Below are positions 60,604-64,000 of a stretch of DNA of 64,000 nt, piece after piece. Numbering within the stretch: the first letter of the stretch is position 1; every line of letters begins with the position of its first letter. The translations under genes were made by a program, and so were the position numbers. This DNA comes from Chryseobacterium salivictor (GTDB lineage: Bacteria; Bacteroidota; Bacteroidia; Flavobacteriales; Weeksellaceae): contig NZ_CP037954.1 of assembly GCF_004359195.1 (NCBI RefSeq), forward strand, positions 1,984,001 through 2,048,000, written 5' to 3'. The notes below the pieces were generated by a model, which saw only the letters and a list, made by a program, of their open reading frames with translations, searched no databases and was not told where the DNA came from.

Positions 60604-60611
60604 TAAATTTG
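60604..60611 (+). promoter_or_regulatory. Promoter -7 box (TAAATTTG) of the aminotransferase gene
   Basis: An exact match 14 bases before the ATG at 60626. Confidence 0.5.
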
Positions 60612-60625
60612 AGCAAATATTTTTT

Positions 60626-61750
60626 ATGAAAAAGATTCAGATGGTTGACCTGCAAAGTCAATATTATAAGATAAAATCAGATGTAGATAATGCAATTCTC
60701 AATGTTTTAAATACCGCAGCATTTATTAATGGACCTGAAGTGAAATCTTTCCAGTCCGAATTAGAAACTTATCTTGATGTAAAACACGTGATTCCGTGTG
60801 CGAACGGAACTGATGCTTTGCAGATCGCTTTGATGGCGCTTAATTTACAGGAAGGCGATGAGGTGATTACTGCGGATTTCACTTTTGCGGCGACCGTGGA
60901 AGTAATTCATCTGCTGAAGTTAAAAGCGGTTTTAGTCGATGTAGATTACGATACTTTCACCATGGATTCTGAAAAATTGAAAGCAGCAATTACATCCAAA
61001 ACGAAAGCGGTTATTCCGGTTCATTTGTTTGGACAGTGTTCCAATATGGAAGAGATTTTAAAGATTGCCAAAGAACACCATCTTGCTGTAATTGAGGATA
61101 ACGCACAGGCCATCGGTTCTGAGTTTACCTTTTCAGATGGAACGGTGAAGAAATCAGGAACCATGGGAATTATGGGGACAACTTCTTTCTTTCCTTCCAA
61201 AAACTTAGGTTGTTATGGCGACGGCGGCGCGATTTTCACCAATGATGATGAACTCGCACACAAACTCCGAGGAATCGTGAATCATGGAATGTACGAAAGA
61301 TATTACCATGATGAAGTGGGTGTGAATTCCCGTTTGGACAGTATTCAGGCGACGGTTTTAAGAAAAAAACTCACTTTACTGGATAATTATAACGAGGCCC
61401 GCAAAAAGGCTGCTGATTATTATGACGAAGCTTTTGCCGGAAACGAAAATATTTTAACACCGAAAAGAGCAGAAAATTCTACCCACGTTTTTCACCAGTA
61501 TACGTTAAGAATTCTGAACGGAAAAAGAAATGAACTGCAGCAATTTTTAGCAGAAAGAGAAGTTCCGGCAATGATTTACTATCCGGTAGCTTTAAGAAAA
61601 CAAAAAGCCTATTTTCAGGAAAGTAATGATGCGGATTTTGTGAATACCGATCAACTGCTCGAGCAAGTGATTTCTTTGCCAATGCATACCGAACTGGAAG
61701 AAGAGCAGTTGAAATATATTACAGATGCGGTGCTGGAATTTATGAAATAA
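60626..61750 (+). CDS. DegT/DnrJ/EryC1-family aminotransferase
   Basis: A 374-residue PLP-dependent sugar aminotransferase of the DegT/StrS family. CANGTDALQIALMAL binds the cofactor phosphate, IEDNAQAIGSEF follows, and the PLP lysine is Lys192 in SFFPSKNLGCYGDGG. It would aminate a nucleotide-linked keto-sugar for surface polysaccharide synthesis. galE follows 59 bases later, fitting a polysaccharide precursor context, but no larger cluster is visible. The sugar substrate is not determined. Confidence 0.9.
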   Translation: MKKIQMVDLQSQYYKIKSDVDNAILNVLNTAAFINGPEVKSFQSELETYLDVKHVIPCANGTDALQIALMALNLQEGDEVITADFTFAATVEVIHLLKLKAVLVDVDYDTFTMDSEKLKAAITSKTKAVIPVHLFGQCSNMEEILKIAKEHHLAVIEDNAQAIGSEFTFSDGTVKKSGTMGIMGTTSFFPSKNLGCYGDGGAIFTNDDELAHKLRGIVNHGMYERYYHDEVGVNSRLDSIQATVLRKKLTLLDNYNEARKKAADYYDEAFAGNENILTPKRAENSTHVFHQYTLRILNGKRNELQQFLAEREVPAMIYYPVALRKQKAYFQESNDADFVNTDQLLEQVISLPMHTELEEEQLKYITDAVLEFMK

Positions 61751-61809
61751 ATCCGGCTCAAATATTCATCGATAATCTTACACCCATCATCAAACATCCA
61801 TCATCCAGC

Positions 61810-62829
61810 ATGACCATACTCGTAACAGGCGGACTAGGCTACATCGGCTCACACACCGTTGTAGAACTTTTACAAAATAATTTTCAAGTCATTATTGTCG
61901 ATGATTTGTCGAATTCAGAAAAGTTCATTCTCGATAATATTGAGAAGGTTGCCGGAAAAAGACCCGTTTTCTTTCCGTTCGACCTTAAAAGAAAAGAATT
62001 GCTTTCTCAGGTTTTCGATGCTTACGAAATTGATGGCTGTATTAATTTTGCTGCGTTTAAAGCAGTAGGAGAGAGCCAGGAAAAACCGCTGGATTATTAT
62101 GAAAACAATCTGTTTTCTTTAATAAATATCCTTCAGGAATTTAAAAAAAGAAATATTTCCAACTTTATTTTCAGTTCTTCCTGTACAGTTTACGGACAGG
62201 CCGACGAACAGCCGATTGACGAGAATACGCCGCTCAAAATGCCGGAATCATCTTATGGAAAGACCAAACAAATGGGCGAGGAAATTCTGAAAGATTTCGC
62301 AACGGCTTACCAAAAAAAGGTTTCTCTGCTTCGGTATTTTAATCCGATCGGTTCTCATCCCTCTGCAATGTTAGGAGAATTGCCGATTGGTATTCCCAAT
62401 AATTTAGTTCCTTATGTCACACAAACTGCGTCGGGAATTCGTGAGAAATTATCAATCTGGGGAAATGATTATGATACAGAAGACGGAACGGCGGTTCGGG
62501 ATTATATTTATGTGGTCGATCTCGCAAAGGCGCACGTGAAAGCTTTGCAGAAATTAATGGCAGAAACTGAAGAAACCGTAATCGATATTTACAATTTAGG
62601 TACAGGAAAAGGATCTTCAGTTTTAGAAGTCGTGGAAGCTTTTGAAACAGCGAACGATGTGAAAGTTCCTTATCAGATTTGTGAAAGAAGAGCGGGTGAT
62701 ATTACGATTGCTTATGCCAACGCTGATAAAGCTGAAAGAGAACTCGGCTGGAAGGCTGATACTTCTTTAGAAGAAGCATTGCGCACGACCTGGCAATGGC
62801 AGAATTATCTTGTGACCAGAGAATTATAA
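61810..62829 (+). CDS. galE: UDP-glucose 4-epimerase
   Basis: A 339-residue short-chain dehydrogenase/reductase-type epimerase that interconverts UDP-glucose and UDP-galactose. The NAD-binding motif VTGGLGYIGSHTVVELL begins at residue 5, and the catalytic Ser and YxxxK are in SSSCTVYG and SSYGKTKQMGEE (about 146-157). NPIGSHPSAMLGE and the C-terminal GRK/ELGWKADTSLEEAL-type region are normal. It could also act on the GlcNAc/GalNAc forms. The gene lies 59 bases after the aminotransferase gene. Confidence 0.93.
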   Translation: MTILVTGGLGYIGSHTVVELLQNNFQVIIVDDLSNSEKFILDNIEKVAGKRPVFFPFDLKRKELLSQVFDAYEIDGCINFAAFKAVGESQEKPLDYYENNLFSLINILQEFKKRNISNFIFSSSCTVYGQADEQPIDENTPLKMPESSYGKTKQMGEEILKDFATAYQKKVSLLRYFNPIGSHPSAMLGELPIGIPNNLVPYVTQTASGIREKLSIWGNDYDTEDGTAVRDYIYVVDLAKAHVKALQKLMAETEETVIDIYNLGTGKGSSVLEVVEAFETANDVKVPYQICERRAGDITIAYANADKAERELGWKADTSLEEALRTTWQWQNYLVTREL

Positions 62830-62896
62830 AAAGCTCACTGATTTACCGGATTTTCCTGTTGAAAAAATTCCGTCCATCAGAAAAGTTTAGATCAAA

Positions 62897-62932
62897 AAAA
62901 TCCTGAAAAATTAATTTCAGGATTTTCTTTTT
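62897..62932. terminator. Bidirectional terminator between galE and the receptor gene
   Basis: AAAATCCTGAAA (62897-62908) pairs with TTTCAGGATTTT (62915-62926), with A and T runs outside. Confidence 0.85.
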
Positions 62933-62975
62933 GGTGCTTTTTACAACCTAAATTTTTATGTTGTACCGTTAAAAT

Positions 62976-64000
62976 TTACATTGGTGGACCTTGGTCATCA
63001 GCACCTTGACTGTTGGCATTGATGTCTTTTTTCTTTTTAGGAGCGTCAATTTTTTCACCTTGTTTGAATCGGTAAGTCAAAGAGATATTGAACGTTCTCG
63101 GACTCCAGCGCATATAAGAATCTCGTTCGTATCCAGGACCCAAACTGGTGGTGTTTCTACCTCGGGTTCCTAAGATATCCTGAATGTTAAACGCGATTGT
63201 TCCATTGTTTTTCCAGATGGTTTTGTTGGCACCGAAGTTTAAAACATACATGTCTTTACTTGTGCTGGAAGCGGTTTTTTCTCCACCCCGGTAGAAACCT
63301 TGCAGCTGCATATTCAGTGTTTTATCGATTTTGAAACTGTTGGTTAATCTGAGTCTTGTAGAGAAACCTGAGCCCTCAAAAGAAAGAGGAGTCTGCATTC
63401 TCGATGGGTCGAAATAGGAACCTTCTGATTTGTATCCGTAAAGATCAGCACTTGCCATAATTTTATACCAAGGGAAAAGATCGGCAGTTAAATTTAAATC
63501 TAAACCATAGTTCGCCTGATTGCCTACATTGTAAGGGCTTGTCACCAAAACATCAGAACCAATAGATTGACTTAGCAAAACAAATTTCACATCATCCGTT
63601 GTTTTTCTGTAATACAAAGTTGGATTGATGGTGAATTTTTTCTTCTGAACCGCATAACCCAATTCAAAAGAGTCTACGTATGACGGATTTAAGTCTTCAT
63701 TACCACGGAATAAATTCTGGCGGTTTGCCAAAGATGTTGGGTAAGGAATCAAAAACCAGGAACGCGGTCTGTTGATTCTTCTGGAGTAATTTAAAAGCAA
63801 CTGATCATTGCGGTCTCCTCCTAAATCGTAACTCAAAAATACGCTCGGGAAAAAGCCGGTATAATCTTTCTTTTTGTTAGACGTATTTCCGCTTAAACTT
63901 TGATATTCAATATTGATGTTTGAATTTTCCGCTCTTAAACCTAACTGGTAACCTAACTTATCAAATTTACTTTTGAACTGAGCATAACCAGCATTGATTG
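62976..64000 (-). CDS. Outer-membrane beta-barrel receptor (TonB-dependent-receptor-like), 3' part
   Basis: The frame is open through the right edge, so the start lies outside the window. About 341 codons are visible. The pattern of alternating aromatic strands (LNYSRRINRPRSWFLIPYP, then SYVDSFELGYAVQKKKFTINPTLYYRK) and the segment FAFNIQDILG-like NGTIAFNIQDILGTRGRN match the outer-membrane beta-barrel family of Bacteroidota. The C-terminal strand RTFNISLTYRFK is followed by an unusual Lys/Asp-rich tail (KKKKDINANSQGADDQGPPM). Its ligand is unknown. Confidence 0.85.
   Translation of the reverse strand, partial: INAGYAQFKSKFDKLGYQLGLRAENSNINIEYQSLSGNTSNKKKDYTGFFPSVFLSYDLGGDRNDQLLLNYSRRINRPRSWFLIPYPTSLANRQNLFRGNEDLNPSYVDSFELGYAVQKKKFTINPTLYYRKTTDDVKFVLLSQSIGSDVLVTSPYNVGNQANYGLDLNLTADLFPWYKIMASADLYGYKSEGSYFDPSRMQTPLSFEGSGFSTRLRLTNSFKIDKTLNMQLQGFYRGGEKTASSTSKDMYVLNFGANKTIWKNNGTIAFNIQDILGTRGRNTTSLGPGYERDSYMRWSPRTFNISLTYRFKQGEKIDAPKKKKDINANSQGADDQGPPM

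Larger units (their letters stand above)
60133..60625. other. Intergenic region with a decayed gene
   Basis: Contains the pseudogene at 60214-60471 and the promoter of the aminotransferase gene at 60604-60611. The rest is AT-rich without recognisable features. Confidence 0.5.

Overview
This 64 kb window is a piece of a chromosome from the phylum Bacteroidota, class Flavobacteriia, most likely the Chryseobacterium/Kaistella group (Weeksellaceae). The evidence is: AT-rich DNA; Bacteroidota-type promoters (TAnnTTTG, sometimes with TTTG about 20 nt upstream) in front of many genes; a type IX secretion (T9SS) block porV-porU-gldJ-murF; the DUF4290-murA pair; an S46 dipeptidyl peptidase; and a subtilisin with a C-terminal T9SS sorting domain. 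Genus is an inference. No prophage, insertion sequence, CRISPR array, restriction system or integrase is visible. The window is mostly core chromosome.

Layout. 1-7.3 kb: end of guaA, a UbiB-like kinase gene, a DEAD-box helicase gene, rpsO, a small secreted protein, a tail-less SSB and an HRDC protein. 7.4-17.9 kb: two GNAT acetyltransferases, hisS, a half-size EamA transporter plus methyltransferase pair, tRNA-Ala, uvrA, a DUF421 protein, an FAD-dependent oxidoreductase and a basic-tailed lipoprotein. 17.9-20.2 kb: a redox group with a minus-strand peroxiredoxin-thioredoxin-small protein operon next to a plus-strand haem-binding protein and DCC1-like protein. 20.4-25.6 kb: a structured intergenic element, DUF4290-murA, a hemerythrin, ahcY and a phosphopantetheinyl transferase.

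25.6-37.9 kb: a FUSC membrane protein, then porV and porU (minus) back to back with gldJ and murF (plus), a Nudix hydrolase, an SRPBCC protein and a GldA-like ABC ATPase. 38.0-38.7 kb: six tRNA genes, a tandem duplication of a Ser-Pro-Arg trio. 38.9-47.3 kb: a lipoprotein amidase, aspA, a large M16 protease, a DUF2892 protein and an S46 (DPP11-type) peptidase. 47.8-51.2 kb: glgB-glgA for glycogen synthesis. 51.3-58.5 kb: an EamA transporter, an L,D-transpeptidase, a retropepsin-PDZ protein with a membrane protein, ppc, and a 54-residue membrane protein. 58.5-64 kb: a T9SS-exported subtilisin, a decayed gene, a DegT-type aminotransferase, galE and the 3' part of an outer-membrane beta-barrel receptor gene.

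How they fit together. PorU and PorV process and attach T9SS cargo at the cell surface, and GldJ supports the gliding/secretion machinery. The S8 protease at 58.5-60.1 kb carries the matching C-terminal signal and is a likely client. Periplasmic and surface peptidases (S46, M16) plus aspA and ppc fit a peptide- and amino-acid-using lifestyle. I found no convincing undescribed multi-gene system. The most useful non-routine signals are two decayed genes and an ATG-less open frame in intergenic DNA, a structured intergenic element, probable leaderless promoters placed 4-5 nt from the ATG at five genes, a Cys-to-Asp MurA, an atypical PEP carboxylase loop, and the duplicated tRNA trio.
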